NCBI RefSeq assembly: GCF_016805305.1
Contig: NZ_JAERQN010000005.1
Span: forward strand, 62,001 to 126,000
Origin: Falsiroseomonas ponticola
GTDB lineage: Bacteria > Pseudomonadota > Alphaproteobacteria > Acetobacterales > Acetobacteraceae
DNA: 64,000 nt
Direction: 5' to 3'
Shown: one piece after another, positions 16,967 to 25,507 of the stretch
How positions within the stretch are numbered: position 1 is the first letter of the stretch
Layout of the letters: each line of letters opens with the position of its first letter
The notes under the pieces: model-generated
The model's database searches: none
Told to the model about the DNA's origin: nothing
What the model saw: only the letters and a program-made list of their open reading frames with translations
Program-made: the position numbers and the translations under genes

Positions 16967-17927
16967 CGTTCCCCGCCCGCACCACCTCACGCCACTTCGC
17001 GACCTCCTCCCGCACCAGCGTCGCGAACTCGGCAGGGGTGGAGGCGGCGACGATGAAGCCCTGGGCGGCGAAGGGGTCGCGGATCTCGGGCTGGGCGAGG
17101 GCGGCGGCGACTTCCGCGTGCAGGCGGGCCAGCACGGGGGCAGGCGTATTGGCGGGGGCGAAGAGGCCCTGCCAGGAGGTCGCCTCGAAGCCCGGCAGCC
17201 CGGCCTCCGCCATGGTGGGGACGTTGGGCAGCAGCGGGTGACGCTCCCGCGACGTCACGGCCAGGGCGCGGACGGCGCCGGACTGGATATGCGGCAGCGT
17301 GACCAGCACATCGGCGAAGGAGGAATAGACGAGGCCGGCGATGAGGTCCGTCGTCGCCTGGGCGGAGCCGCGATAGGGGACATGCGTCAGCGGCACCCGC
17401 GCGGCCTGGGAGAACATCTCCCCGGTCAGGTGCATGGAGGTCCCGTTGCCCGGCGTCGCATAGGTCAGCGGCGCGTTGCCCGCGGCGCGGGCGGCGGCGA
17501 TGTAGCCCGCCACATCGCGCGCCGGGCTCGCGGGGTTCACGACCAGCACCAGCGGTGCCGAGACCAGGCGCGAGACCGGCGCGAAGTCGCGCACGGGGTC
17601 ATAGGGCAGGTTGGGGAAGAGGCTGGCCGCGATGGCGTTGCTGCCGGTGACGCCCATCAGCAGCGTGTGGCCGTCCGGCGCCGATTTCGCGACCATGTCG
17701 GCGCCCGTCGTACCGCCCGCGCCAGGGCGGTTCTCCACCAGCACGGTCTGGCCGAGGCTCGCCGTCATGCGCTCCGCCAGGCGCCGCGCCAGCAGATCCG
17801 TGCTGCCGCCGGGCGGGAAGGGGACGACGATTCGGATGGGGCGCGTCGGCCAGGCCTGTGCCAGCGCGGGCACGGCCAGCGCAGCCAGCGCGATGCCGCC
17901 GAGCGTGCGGCGCGTCAGTCTCGTCAT
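16953..17927 (-). CDS. Bug/TctC-family periplasmic binding protein downstream of hyuAB
   Basis: 324-aa receptor with signal peptide MTRLTRRTLGGIALAALAVP and cleavage near PALAQA. Motifs VVPFPPGGSTD, ENRPGAGGTTGAD and HVPYRGSAQ are canonical. ATG 17927 overlaps the TGA of the HyuB gene, making it the last member of a DadA-HyuA-HyuB-Bug operon. That coupling suggests it captures the compound hydrolysed by the Hyu pair, such as a 5-oxoproline- or hydantoin-like molecule, although Bug proteins mainly bind carboxylates. No TctAB genes are nearby. Confidence 0.9.
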   Translation of the reverse strand: MTRLTRRTLGGIALAALAVPALAQAWPTRPIRIVVPFPPGGSTDLLARRLAERMTASLGQTVLVENRPGAGGTTGADMVAKSAPDGHTLLMGVTGSNAIAASLFPNLPYDPVRDFAPVSRLVSAPLVLVVNPASPARDVAGYIAAARAAGNAPLTYATPGNGTSMHLTGEMFSQAARVPLTHVPYRGSAQATTDLIAGLVYSSFADVLVTLPHIQSGAVRALAVTSRERHPLLPNVPTMAEAGLPGFEATSWQGLFAPANTPAPVLARLHAEVAAALAQPEIRDPFAAQGFIVAASTPAEFATLVREEVAKWREVVRAGNVTLN

Positions 17928-19504
17928 GCGTCGATCTCCTTGTTGGAGGGCGGGCCCCAGCCCCCGCCGCCGGCCGTCTCGATGATGAGCAGTTCCCCGG
18001 CCCGCCAGGCGAAGCGGGCCTTGGAGGGGAAGTGTCGTTCGGTGCCATCCGCGCCGGCAAGCGTGAGCCGCGCCACGCCGCCCGCGCCGCCCCCCAGCGC
18101 GCCCGGCGCGCCGGCGAGGTGCCGTTCGCCGCGATAGGACACCTCCGCGCTGCCCGACAGCAGGCGGTAGGCGCGCCGCACGCCATCGCCACCCGGCATC
18201 GCGCCGGCGCCGCCGGAGCCGCGGTGGCGGGCGAAGGCCTCGACCAGGATCGGCGCGATCTCCTCCAGCACCTCGGCCGGCAGGTTGCGGGCGTTGGAGA
18301 CATCGGCGGAGAGGGCGTGGAGGCCGGGGCGGTCGGGCCCGCCGCCCTCGCCGCCGGCCAGGATCTCGGTGAACATCCAGCGTCTGCCCTCGTTATCGGT
18401 GCCGGCGGCGGAGAGCACGACGGCGACGCCGGCATTGGAGGCGCGGGCGCGGCGCGGCGCCAGCCGGGCATGGGCGGCGAAGAGGGCGTTGGTGGCGAGC
18501 TTCACCGTCGCGGTGCGGGCATTCACCGCGGCCGGGAAGCGCGGATTGACGACGCTGCCCTCGGGCAGCGCCAGGTCGAGCAGCTCCAGCAGCCCGTGAT
18601 TGGCCGCGGCCCCCGGCGCGATGCGCCGCAGCAGCGCGAAGCAGGCGGCGAGCAGGCCGGAAGGCGCGGCATTCACCGGCCCCGCCGTCTGCGGCGCCGA
18701 TCCCGCGAAATCCACCGCGAGGCGCGGGCCCGGCAGGCGCTTCAGCGTGGCGCGGATCGGCACGGGGTCGGGCGTGATCCCATCGCCTTCCAGCGCGACC
18801 TCGGCGCTCGCCTCGGCTTCGGGGATGGCGTCCAGCGCCGTCGCCAGCGCCTCCCGTGCCTCCTCCAGCAGCGATGCCGCCAGGCTGGCGAAGACGCGGG
18901 CGCCGAGGCGGGTGGCGAGCGCGGAGACTTCCGTCGCGGCCTGCGTGACCGCCGCCCATTGCGCGTCGAGGTCGGCGCGCAGCATGGCGGGGGTGCGCGT
19001 GTTCGCGAGCAGGATGGTGGCGATGCCCACATCCTCCAGCCCGGCGCGGCGCCAGCGCAGCGGCGGCAGGCGCAGCCCCTCCTGGAAGATGTCGCGGGCA
19101 TCGGGCGGGATGGAGCCGGGGGCGATGCCGCCGACATCCTGGTGGTGCAGGATGGTGGCGGCCAGGGCCACGACCACGCCCTCAGCCAGGATCGGGCGCA
19201 GCACGATCAAATCCGGCAGATGCGTGCCGCCGGACCAGGGATCATTGGTCAGGAAGCCATCGCCCTCCGCCATGGACCCGGCCGGGAAGGCGCGCAGCAT
19301 GCCGGCGATGGCGGGTATCATGCCGCCGAGCAGCAGGGGCAGGGAGCGTGCCTGCGCGAGCACGCGCCCATCGGGCAGGAAGAGCGCGGCGGCGCAATCC
19401 ATGCCCTCCCGCGCCACGGGCGACTTCGCCTCCGCCAGCAGCATGTCCTGCATGCGGTCGGCCAGGCCTTCGAGGGCGATGCGGAGGATGGCCGTGTCGC
19501 TCAT
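17924..19504 (-). CDS. Hydantoinase B/oxoprolinase-family protein
   Basis: 526-aa HyuB-type subunit, normal length for the family. The N-terminal region has TNDPWSGGTHLPDLIVL, matching the conserved NDP(Y/W).GGTH motif; the C-terminal GGGGWGPP is also typical. With HyuA it forms ATP-dependent N-methylhydantoinase, 5-oxoprolinase or acetone-carboxylase-like enzymes. It overlaps HyuA upstream and the Bug gene downstream by 4 bases each, so stoichiometric expression is likely. Substrate not determined. Confidence 0.88.
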   Translation of the reverse strand: MSDTAILRIALEGLADRMQDMLLAEAKSPVAREGMDCAAALFLPDGRVLAQARSLPLLLGGMIPAIAGMLRAFPAGSMAEGDGFLTNDPWSGGTHLPDLIVLRPILAEGVVVALAATILHHQDVGGIAPGSIPPDARDIFQEGLRLPPLRWRRAGLEDVGIATILLANTRTPAMLRADLDAQWAAVTQAATEVSALATRLGARVFASLAASLLEEAREALATALDAIPEAEASAEVALEGDGITPDPVPIRATLKRLPGPRLAVDFAGSAPQTAGPVNAAPSGLLAACFALLRRIAPGAAANHGLLELLDLALPEGSVVNPRFPAAVNARTATVKLATNALFAAHARLAPRRARASNAGVAVVLSAAGTDNEGRRWMFTEILAGGEGGGPDRPGLHALSADVSNARNLPAEVLEEIAPILVEAFARHRGSGGAGAMPGGDGVRRAYRLLSGSAEVSYRGERHLAGAPGALGGGAGGVARLTLAGADGTERHFPSKARFAWRAGELLIIETAGGGGWGPPSNKEIDA

Positions 19505-20886
19505 GCCGCTCGGTCCAGCAGCAGGGCGCCGTCGCTTCGCAGGGAAGCGCGCCAGCCCGCGGGGATGCGGGCGGTGGCGGTGCCGTCATCCAGCAGCAGC
19601 GGGCCAAGGGCGCTACCCGCGAAGGGCGTGCCGTCGCGATGCCGCCAGGTGGCGCGCAGGGCGGGGGCGCTGTCCAGCAACCCGCTGGCCGCCATGACGC
19701 CGGGGCAGGGCGGGACCAGCACGCGGGGGCAGCCGATGATGCCGGCGATGGCCGCGCCCAGCAGCGGGCCGAAGCCGCCGCCGGCCACCAGCAGCGACAG
19801 GTCCGGATGGATGTTCCGGCGGAGCGCGATGCGGCGCGTGGCCTCCGCCAGCCGGGCCTCCGCGATGGCCAGGCTGTCCGTGCCGGCATCGGCTTCGCCC
19901 GGCAGCCAGCCCACGGCGCGGGCGGCTTCCGTCAGCGCATCGCCGCCGATGGCCAGGCTTTCGACATCCAGCGCCTTCAGCCGGAAGGCGAGGGGGCCAA
20001 GCGTGACGCTGCCCGTTTCCAGCGCCACGCCATCCCGCACCAGGCTGACCTCCGCCGTGGTGCCGCCCATGTCGAGCCCGATGGCGCAGGGCACGCCCGC
20101 GGCCCAGCGCGCGACGGCGCGGGCGCCGGCGGCGGGGCCGGAGAGCAGGAGGGGCAGCGGCGCGGCCAGCGCGACGTCGGGCGCCACGGCGCTACCATCG
20201 GCAAGGGCGAAGCGCGAGCTGGGCAGGCCGGCCGCGACCAGCGCGCGGGCCACCGGCGCCAGCGTCGTCGCCACCAGCGGCTTCAGGCTCGCATCGAGCA
20301 TCGTCGCCAGCATGCGCTCGAACTCCCGCGTCTCGGGATCGACGCGGTGGGAGAGCGACAGCGCCGTGCCCGGCGGCAGGGCGGCCGCGATCGCCTGTTC
20401 ATGCACCGGGTTGCGATGCGCGAAGAGCAGGCAGGCGGCGACGGGCAGGCCGGGCAGCGCGGGCAGGGCCGTCAGGTCGAGCGGCGCGACCTCAACGCCC
20501 CTCGCATCGATGCGCCCGGGGATGCCTAAGCGGAGCGCGGGCGGGGACAGCCAGGCCGGCGTCGGCGGCGGCGGGTCCAGCGCATCGGGGTCGCGGCGGG
20601 ACTGGCGGCCGAGATCGGGCAGGTCCTCGAAGCCCTGCGTGGTGACCAGCACGACGGGTGATGCCGTGCCGGTCAGGATCGCGTTCGCCGGCAGCGTCGT
20701 GGCGATGGTGATGCTGGCGGGCGCGATGCCCTCCGCCTCGCAGAAACCAATGATGGCGGCGGCAAGGTTGGCGGCCTCCGCGCGCGGCCGCTTGGCGATG
20801 CGGGCAGCGCCGCCGCCTTCCGGCGCGGCGATGATATCGAGAAAACTGCCGCCCTGGTCCAGCGCCAGGGCGTGGCGCGGCCTCAC
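19501..20886 (-). CDS. Compact hydantoinase A/oxoprolinase-family protein
   Basis: 461-aa HyuA-type ATPase subunit, much shorter than the ~690 aa common in the family. The first phosphate motif is degenerate (ALDQGGSFLDII instead of DxGGTFTD), while the second, GLDMGGTTAEVSLV, is intact. VAGGGFGPLLG lies in the C-terminal ATPase lobe, and the usual C-terminal domain is missing. Start is GTG 20886, whose bases overlap the TGA of the DadA-like gene (GTGA); the longer open frame upstream is antisense noise within that gene. The HyuB partner is complete and directly downstream. Confidence 0.8.
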   Translation of the reverse strand: MRPRHALALDQGGSFLDIIAAPEGGGAARIAKRPRAEAANLAAAIIGFCEAEGIAPASITIATTLPANAILTGTASPVVLVTTQGFEDLPDLGRQSRRDPDALDPPPPTPAWLSPPALRLGIPGRIDARGVEVAPLDLTALPALPGLPVAACLLFAHRNPVHEQAIAAALPPGTALSLSHRVDPETREFERMLATMLDASLKPLVATTLAPVARALVAAGLPSSRFALADGSAVAPDVALAAPLPLLLSGPAAGARAVARWAAGVPCAIGLDMGGTTAEVSLVRDGVALETGSVTLGPLAFRLKALDVESLAIGGDALTEAARAVGWLPGEADAGTDSLAIAEARLAEATRRIALRRNIHPDLSLLVAGGGFGPLLGAAIAGIIGCPRVLVPPCPGVMAASGLLDSAPALRATWRHRDGTPFAGSALGPLLLDDGTATARIPAGWRASLRSDGALLLDRAA

Positions 20887-22130
20887 GCCGCGCGCCGGAA
20901 GCGGGTGGGGGAGAAGGGCGCCAGGTCCACCTCCGGATCGCGCCCGGCGACGAGGTGCGCGACCTCCCGCCCCGTCGTCGCCGCGCCGCACATGCCGACA
21001 TGGCCATGGCCGAAGGCGAACCAGGCATTGTCCACGCGTGGCGCCTGGCCGATCACCGGCATGGAATCCGGCAGGCAGGGGCGGTGGCCCATCCATTCGC
21101 TGGTGCGCGAGGTGTCGAGATGCGGGAACATCTCCCGCCCCCTTTCCAGCAGCGCAGCCGCGCGGCGCATGTCGGGCGGCGCCGTCAGCCCCGCGAATTC
21201 GACGGAACCCGCGAGCCGCAGCCCCATGCGCATCGGGTTCACCATCATGTTGTGCTCGACGGCCATGACGGTGTGGCGCAGCGCCAGGTTGTTGCTCTCC
21301 ACCGTCACATGGTAGCCGCGCTGCGTCTCCAGCGGGATGGCGGGGCCGAGCTGCGCGGCGAGCTTCGCGGACCAGGCGCCACCGGCCAGCACCACGCCCT
21401 CGGTCTCCAGGCTCTCGCCGCTGTCGAGCGTGAGGGCGGTGACGGAGCCGCCCTTCACCGTCAGCCCCGTGACGCGCGCGCGCACCACCTGCGCGCCATC
21501 CGCCACGCATTGGTCGAAGATCGCGCGCGTCATCGCGGCGGGGTCGAGGGTCGATCCATTCTCCGGCGCCAGGATGCCGAAGCGGAAGCGGCCCTTCAGG
21601 TCGGGCTCCAGCGCGACGAGTTCATCCTCCCCCACGTCGCGCATCTCGACGCCCAGGCTGCGGCGGAGCTTCATGCCCCAGGCCCATTGCCGCGCGGCGG
21701 TCTCCCCGGAATAGACGTAGAGGCAGCCGCTGCGGCGCATCAGCCCGGTGGCGTTGGCGCGTTGCAGGATCGGCTCGTAGCACTCGAAGATCGGCGCCAG
21801 CAGGCCGCGCATCGCGGTGGCGATCCGCGTCACCTCCGCCGGCGTGGAAGCCTGGAGGAAACGCGCGATCCAGGGCGCCACGATGGGCGCGTACCAGCAG
21901 CGCACCGTCAGCGGGCCGAGCGGATCCAGCAGCCAGCGCGGCACCTTCTTCCACATCCCCGGCATGCCGACCGGCAGGCAGGCGGAAGGGGAGAGGGAGC
22001 CCGCATTGCCGAAGCTCGTCGCCTCCGCGGGGCCGAGCGGATCGATGAAGGTGACCTGGTGCCCATCGCGCTGCAGCCAGGCGGCGCAGCAACTGCCGAC
22101 GATGCCGTTGCCGATCACCGCGATGCGCAT
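20883..22130 (-). CDS. DadA-like FAD-dependent D-amino acid dehydrogenase
   Basis: 415-aa flavoprotein of the DAO family. The dinucleotide motif is VIGNGIVGSCCA at the N-terminus, followed by GPAEATSFGNAGSLSP as in DadA. C-terminal WMGHRPCLPDSMPVIG and FGHGHVGMCGAATTG fit the same group. DadA-type enzymes deaminate D-amino acids to 2-oxo acids and pass electrons to quinones. AGGA lies six bases before ATG 22130; an in-frame ATG at 22199 was rejected. As first gene of an operon with HyuA, HyuB and Bug genes, it would deaminate the amino acid released from a cyclic amide (inference). Confidence 0.85.
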   Translation of the reverse strand: MRIAVIGNGIVGSCCAAWLQRDGHQVTFIDPLGPAEATSFGNAGSLSPSACLPVGMPGMWKKVPRWLLDPLGPLTVRCWYAPIVAPWIARFLQASTPAEVTRIATAMRGLLAPIFECYEPILQRANATGLMRRSGCLYVYSGETAARQWAWGMKLRRSLGVEMRDVGEDELVALEPDLKGRFRFGILAPENGSTLDPAAMTRAIFDQCVADGAQVVRARVTGLTVKGGSVTALTLDSGESLETEGVVLAGGAWSAKLAAQLGPAIPLETQRGYHVTVESNNLALRHTVMAVEHNMMVNPMRMGLRLAGSVEFAGLTAPPDMRRAAALLERGREMFPHLDTSRTSEWMGHRPCLPDSMPVIGQAPRVDNAWFAFGHGHVGMCGAATTGREVAHLVAGRDPEVDLAPFSPTRFRRAA

Positions 22131-22228
22131 GAGGAGTCCTTGGCCCTGCCCGGCCCCGAGCGTAACCGCCGCCTTTGCAGGCGTGAACCCCGCTGCCATT
22201 CTGGGCGCAACGAACTGGAGGAAACCCC

Positions 22229-23200
22229 ATGACGAGCCGCCGCACCCTGCTGGCCGCCGCCGCGCTGCTGGCCGCGAAGCCCGCCTTCGCCGCCTTCCCG
22301 GACCGGCCCATCCGCGTGGTGGTGCCCTTCGCGCCGGGCGGCAATGCCGATGTGGTCGCGCGGCTGCTGCAACCCAGGTTGCAGGACCGGCTGGGCCAGC
22401 CCGTGGTGGTGGAGAACCGCGCGGGCGCCGGCGGCAGCCTGGGCGCGCAGACCGTCGCGCGATCGACGCCCGATGGCTACACGCTGCTGATCGGCTCCAA
22501 CGGGCCGCTCAGCGTGAACCCGGTGGTGCAGGCGCGGCTGCCCTATGACGTGGCGCGGGACTTCGCGCCGATCGGCATGGCGATGCAGGTGCCGCATTGC
22601 CTGGTGGTGCAGGCGGCCGCGCCGCAGCGGCGGCTGGCGGAGCTGGTGGCGGCATCCCGCGCGCGGGCGGATGGCCTCGGCATCGGCACGGCGGGCGTGG
22701 CCAGCGCCACGCATCTCTCCATGGAAGCCTTCGCCACGGCCAGTGGCGCGCGGCTGCTGCACGTGCCCTATCGCGGCGGCGGCGCGGCGGTGCCGGACTT
22801 CATCGCGGGCAACATTCCCCTGCTGTTCACGGAATTCTCGACGGCTCTGCCGCTGCACCGCGCGGGACAGGGACGCATCCTGGCCATCGCCGCCGCCACC
22901 CGGCTCTCGGCGCTGCCGGAGGTGCCGACGATGATCGAGGAAGGCGTGCCGGGCTTCCTCGCGGCCTCCTATGTCGGGCTTCTCGCCCCCGCCGGCATTC
23001 CGGCGGAGGCCATGCAGGCGCTCTCCGCCGCCATGGCCGCCATCGTGGGGGAGGAGGATTTCCGGGCCCGCATGGTGGCGATGGGGGGTGAGGTGGCCTC
23101 CGCCACGCTGGCGACGCCGGCGGGCTTCGCCGCGCTGATCGCGGAGGATCTGCAACGGTCCCGGGCGGCGGCGGAAAAGGCGGGAATCCGGCCGGAATAG
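22229..23200 (+). CDS. Bug/TctC-family periplasmic binding protein, divergent from the dadA-like gene
   Basis: 323-aa receptor starting MTSRRTLLAAAALLAAK, a twin-arginine-like signal ending at AFA. VPFAPGGNADVVARLL, ENRAGAGGSLGAQ and HVPYRGGG are present. GGAGGAAA lies just before the ATG. It is separated by 98 bases from the divergent DadA-like gene, so both may share a control region; TTGCAG at 22174-22179 is a weak -35 candidate. A second Bug gene follows after 62 bases with its own strong ribosome site. Confidence 0.9.
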   Translation: MTSRRTLLAAAALLAAKPAFAAFPDRPIRVVVPFAPGGNADVVARLLQPRLQDRLGQPVVVENRAGAGGSLGAQTVARSTPDGYTLLIGSNGPLSVNPVVQARLPYDVARDFAPIGMAMQVPHCLVVQAAAPQRRLAELVAASRARADGLGIGTAGVASATHLSMEAFATASGARLLHVPYRGGGAAVPDFIAGNIPLLFTEFSTALPLHRAGQGRILAIAAATRLSALPEVPTMIEEGVPGFLAASYVGLLAPAGIPAEAMQALSAAMAAIVGEEDFRARMVAMGGEVASATLATPAGFAALIAEDLQRSRAAAEKAGIRPE

Positions 23201-23262
23201 CGGCGGCCTGGACAGGGGGGCGCCCCGGCGCGACAAGCGGCGCAACACCAAGGAGGACGTCG

Positions 23263-24231
23263 ATGAAGAAGCGCATGCTGCTGGCCGCCCTGCTGGGCGC
23301 CGCGCTGGCCCTGCCCGCCACGGCGCAGGAAGCCTACCCGAACCGCGCCATCCGCTACATCGTGCCCTTCGCGGCCGGCGGCCCTTCCGACATCGTGGCC
23401 CGCATCATGGCGCCGCGCATGGCGGCGACGCTCGGCCAGCCCGTGGTGGTGGAGAACCGGGTGGGGGCGGGCGGCGTCACCGGCGTGGATGTGGCCGCCA
23501 AGGCGGCGCCGGATGGCTACACCTTCGCCATCGGCAGCGCCGGCGCGCTCGCCATCTCCCCCAATCTCGGCCGGGGCACGCCCTATGACCCGCTGCGGGA
23601 TCTGGTGCCGATCACGCTCGGCGTGCTGGTGCCGGAACCGGTGGTGGTGCCGGCGGTCTCGCCCTTCCGGACCCTGCAGGAACTGGTGGCCGGGGCGAAG
23701 GCGCGGCCGGGGTCGCTGAATTTCGGCTCCACCGGCAATGGCAGCATGCCGCACCTGGCGGCGGAACAGCTGCGCGCCGCGGCGGGCATCGACATCGTCC
23801 ACATCAGCTACAACAGCGGCGGCCAGCTGGCGACGGCGATCCTGCGGAATGAGGTGCAGCTCGGCTTCGCGGACCTGCCGGTCCTGCTGCCGCAGATCCA
23901 GGCGGGGTCGCTCCGCGCGCTGGCCGTCGGCACTCCCCGGCGCCTGTCCTGGCTGCCGGATGTGCCGACCATGACGGAGGTCGGGCTGCCGTCGGTGGAT
24001 GCCAGCAACTGGCACGGGCTCGTCGCCTCCGCCCGCACGCCGGCCGGGCCGCTGGCCGCGCTGCGCCGGGCGGCGATCGGGGCGCTGCAGGACCCGGAGG
24101 TGATCCGCCTGCTGGACGCGCAGGGCGCCATCCCGGGCGGCAACAGCCCGGAGGAGTTCGGCGCCTTCATCCGGCGCGAGAACGAGAAGTGGGGCGAGGT
24201 GATCCGCCGGAACAACATCCAGGCGGACTGA
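23263..24231 (+). CDS. Bug/TctC-family periplasmic binding protein, second of a tandem pair
   Basis: 322-aa receptor with a Sec-type signal (MKKRMLLAALLGAALALP, cleavage at ATAQ), unlike the RR-containing signals of most Bug proteins in the window. VPFAAGGPSDIVARIM, ENRVGAGGVTGVDV and a C-terminal EEFGAFIRRENEKWGEV complete the family pattern. Instead of HVPYRG it has HISYNSGGQ, so the binding loop differs from the preceding copy. AAGGAGG precedes the start. A strong terminator follows at 24286. Confidence 0.92.
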   Translation: MKKRMLLAALLGAALALPATAQEAYPNRAIRYIVPFAAGGPSDIVARIMAPRMAATLGQPVVVENRVGAGGVTGVDVAAKAAPDGYTFAIGSAGALAISPNLGRGTPYDPLRDLVPITLGVLVPEPVVVPAVSPFRTLQELVAGAKARPGSLNFGSTGNGSMPHLAAEQLRAAAGIDIVHISYNSGGQLATAILRNEVQLGFADLPVLLPQIQAGSLRALAVGTPRRLSWLPDVPTMTEVGLPSVDASNWHGLVASARTPAGPLAALRRAAIGALQDPEVIRLLDAQGAIPGGNSPEEFGAFIRRENEKWGEVIRRNNIQAD

Positions 24232-24285
24232 ACGATATCTGACGGGCAGCCACCGCCCGGCGATTGAGGACATGACAGGATCCAC

Positions 24286-24317
24286 AACCCGCCGTCCCGG
24301 GAGGGGCGGCGGGTTTT
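24286..24317 (+). terminator. Rho-independent terminator after the tandem Bug genes
   Basis: Stem AACCCGCCG (24286-24294) pairs perfectly with CGGCGGGTT (24307-24315); the loop can extend pairing through TCCC/GGGG. A run of four T (24314-24317) ends it. It separates the Bug pair from the ABC transporter operon. Confidence 0.8.
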
Positions 24318-24438
24318 CCCTGCGCGCAGCAAACTTGCGCGTATGACAGTTTTGTTGCAATGGGATGGCAGGAGCGCGGGGCGACGGGGGCTGTTCTGCT
24401 ACGCCCGCGGCATCACACGGGGACAAGGAACAAGAACC

Positions 24439-25470
24439 ATGCAACGCCGCCTGCTGATCCCGGCCATCGCGCTTGCCGCGCCGCTGGGCTTCGCCGCCCC
24501 TGCCTCGGCGCAGGGATCGCTGAACCTCTACTGCTCCGTCCAGATCGAGTGGTGCCAGGCCATCGCGACGAACTTCACCCGCGACACCGGCATCCGCGTG
24601 AACATGACGCAGCGCGGATCGGGCGAGAGCCTCGCCGCCATCCGCGCGGAAGCGCAGAATCCTCGTGGCGACGTGTGGTTCGGCGGCACGGGCGACCCGC
24701 ATCTGGCCGCGGCGGAGGAGAATCTCAGCCAGGCCTATGAAAGCCCGAACAACGCCGCGCTCCATCCCTGGGCGCTGACTCAGTGGAACCAGTCCGGCCG
24801 CCGCGCCATCGGCGTTTATGCCGGCGCGGTGGGCTTCGGCTTCAACAGCGAGCTGCTGGCACGGAAGAACATCGCGCCGCCGACCTGCTGGGCGGACCTG
24901 GTGGACCCGCGCTTCCGCGGCGAGATCCAGGTGGCGAACCCCAACTCCTCCGGCACCGCCTATGTCATCATCGCGACGCTGGTGCAGCTGATGGGTGAGG
25001 ACCAGGCCTTCGACTACATGCGCCGCCTGCATCCCAACGTGAACAGCTACGCCCGCAGCGGCACCGGCCCGATCAAGGCCGTGGCGCGGGGGGAGACGGG
25101 CGTCTCGCTCAGCTTCGTGCATGACGCGGTGACGGAGCGGAACGCCGGCTTCCCCGTGGCCTACAACACCCCCTGCGAGGGCACGGGCTACGAGATCGGC
25201 TCCATGTCCATTATCCGTGGCGCCCGCAACCTGGCGCAGGCGCGGCGCTTCTATGACTGGGCACTGACGGAGCCCGCGCAGCGGCTGGGATTCGAGGCCG
25301 GCGGCCAGCTGCAGCAGCCCTCCAACCGCAGCGCGCCGCTGCCGCCCAATGCGCCGGACCTCGGGCAGATCCGGCTGATCGAATACGATTTCGCGAAGTA
25401 TGGCCGCGCCGCGGAGCGCCGGCGCCTGATCGAGCGCTGGGACCGCGAGGTCGGCTCCCTGCCGCGCTGA
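24439..25470 (+). CDS. ABC importer periplasmic binding protein, paralog 1 of 3
   Basis: 343-aa family-1/AfuA-like solute-binding protein with signal peptide cleaved near ASA-QG (residue 24/25). Mature sequence starts GSLNLYC; Cys32 and Cys39 form a C-X6-C pair shared by all three paralogs. Two further cysteines (in CWADL and PCEGTGYE) also occur in paralog 3 but not in paralog 2. NPNSSGTAY and SIIRGARNLAQARRFYDW are the conserved core. The tandem tyrosines that bind Fe(III) in classical FbpA are not seen, so iron specificity is not established. ATG 24439 chosen for the signal peptide; AAGGAA precedes it. Confidence 0.88.
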   Translation: MQRRLLIPAIALAAPLGFAAPASAQGSLNLYCSVQIEWCQAIATNFTRDTGIRVNMTQRGSGESLAAIRAEAQNPRGDVWFGGTGDPHLAAAEENLSQAYESPNNAALHPWALTQWNQSGRRAIGVYAGAVGFGFNSELLARKNIAPPTCWADLVDPRFRGEIQVANPNSSGTAYVIIATLVQLMGEDQAFDYMRRLHPNVNSYARSGTGPIKAVARGETGVSLSFVHDAVTERNAGFPVAYNTPCEGTGYEIGSMSIIRGARNLAQARRFYDWALTEPAQRLGFEAGGQLQQPSNRSAPLPPNAPDLGQIRLIEYDFAKYGRAAERRRLIERWDREVGSLPR

Positions 25471-25507
25471 TCCCACCGCATCCCCCGAGCCCGACGGAAC
25501 CCTGCCC

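Noticed and set aside
17858-21268. Plus-strand open frame of over 1100 codons
   Set aside because: It runs antisense to Bug, HyuB, HyuA and DadA-like genes and has low-complexity Arg/Ala/Gly composition. Codon bias of GC-rich genes opens the opposite strand.
20887-21510. Possible N-terminal extension that would make the compact HyuA full length
   Set aside because: The added 208 residues lie entirely inside the DadA-like gene and are Arg/Gly-rich without the HyuA pattern; GTG 20886 fits the coupled overlap.
24330-24438. Promoter for the three-paralog ABC operon in the AT-richer patch
   Set aside because: TTGCGC at 24335-24340 is a plausible -35, but no acceptable -10 lies at the right distance, so no specific promoter is claimed.
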